A DNA stretch of 64,000 bases, taken from NCBI GenBank assembly GCA_019636055.1, contig JAHBYH010000004.1, positions 96,001 to 160,000 on the forward strand, written 5' to 3'. Both the position numbers and the translations under genes were made by a program. Every line of letters starts with the position of its first letter. Within the stretch, counting starts at the first letter, position 1. The notes under the pieces were generated by a model that made no database searches, had not been told where the DNA came from, and worked only from the letters and a program-made list of their open reading frames with translations. This DNA comes from Candidatus Paracaedibacteraceae bacterium (GTDB taxonomy: Bacteria; Pseudomonadota; Alphaproteobacteria; Paracaedibacterales; Paracaedibacteraceae). Positions 63,708 through 64,000 of the stretch are shown piece by piece.

Positions 63708-64000
63708 ATGTCTTATTTATCAACCCGACTCTCTCTAATTCAACCATCACCAACACTAGCAATGACTGCCAAAGCAGCGCAAATGAGAGCCGAGGGTATT
63801 GATGTAATTGCTCTTAGTGCGGGTGAACCTGACTTTGATACTCCTGATTTCGTCAAGGATGCTGCGAAGCTTGCTTTGGACAAAGGCATGACGAAATATA
63901 CCCCTGTTGACGGGTTGCCTATTCTTAAAAAAGCGATTCAGGCAAAGCTCGCTAAAGATAATAGCTTGTCCTATGATTTGGATCAAATTATGGCGGGCAC
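63708..64000 (+). CDS. aspC: Aspartate aminotransferase, N-terminal part (truncated by window end)
   Basis: The first 97 codons of a class I PLP aminotransferase: MSYLSTRLSLIQPSPTLAM, GIDVIALSAGEPDFDTPDFV and KYTPVDGLPILKKAI are the opening motifs of alphaproteobacterial AatA/AspC (type I-beta). The catalytic lysine lies beyond the window. AAGAG precedes the ATG. Substrate range (aspartate, possibly prephenate) cannot be judged from this piece. Confidence 0.9.
   Translation, partial: MSYLSTRLSLIQPSPTLAMTAKAAQMRAEGIDVIALSAGEPDFDTPDFVKDAAKLALDKGMTKYTPVDGLPILKKAIQAKLAKDNSLSYDLDQIMAG

Noticed and set aside
1..64000. CRISPR arrays, toxin-antitoxin pairs, restriction systems, prophage genes
   Set aside because: No regularly spaced direct repeats and no recognisable cas, toxin, methylase/restriction or phage structural proteins were seen on either strand.

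Overview
The window looks like a chromosome segment of an intracellular alphaproteobacterium, most plausibly an amoeba or protist symbiont of the Holosporales/Paracaedibacter-Odyssella type. This assignment is inference. It rests on moderately AT-rich coding sequence, alphaproteobacterial gene orders (flbD-flhA, miaB-phoH-ybeY-corC, murC-murB, ddl-ftsQ), a short ComEC without a nuclease domain, and many signal-peptide proteins of unknown family scattered among housekeeping genes. No plasmid, phage, transposase, integrase or CRISPR signature was seen.

Layout. 1-3.3 kb: the end of the flagellar regulator flbD, flhA, a secreted hypothetical and a HIT protein. 3.3-7.7 kb: tRNA-Arg(UCU) and rpoZ, converging on clpX-lon. 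8-10.8 kb: a tandem pair of small secreted basic proteins, then comEC. 10.9-16.1 kb: a cold-shock-like RRM protein, murC-murB and a PpiD-like foldase. 16.2-24.2 kb: pheST, then tkt-gap-HAD-hfq. 24.4-26.9 kb (minus): ppa-znuA-aph. 27-32.3 kb: a secreted patatin whose 3' end overlaps corC, and miaB-phoH-ybeY-corC. 32.3-46.4 kb (minus): a secreted protein with a methyltransferase-like core, metG, acrAB, two small exported proteins, and valS-dxs-yggT. 46.4-54.2 kb: a 707-residue secreted repeat protein flanked by a 30-bp direct repeat, psd-pssA plus an NDUFS6-like zinc-finger gene, mltG, and a 609-residue secreted protein. 54.5-64 kb: pckA, a CzcAB-type metal efflux pair, ddl-ftsQ, an isovaleryl-CoA dehydrogenase and the start of an aspartate aminotransferase.

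How it fits together. The core genes cover envelope synthesis (murCB, ddl, ftsQ, psd, pssA, mltG), protein quality control (clpX, lon, ppiD), translation (pheST, valS, metG, miaB, ybeY), and a carbon set of tkt, gap and pckA with leucine-derived acyl-CoA oxidation. That set suits growth on host amino acids with gluconeogenesis. Two RND efflux pairs lack a local outer-membrane partner.

The most unusual material is non-coding or lineage-specific. There are at least two families of intergenic palindromic elements; one copy supplies the last codons and stop of czcA. A 30-bp direct repeat containing the valS -35 box brackets the 707-residue protein gene. There is also a set of exported proteins without recognised families. 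I found no classical defence or mobile system.
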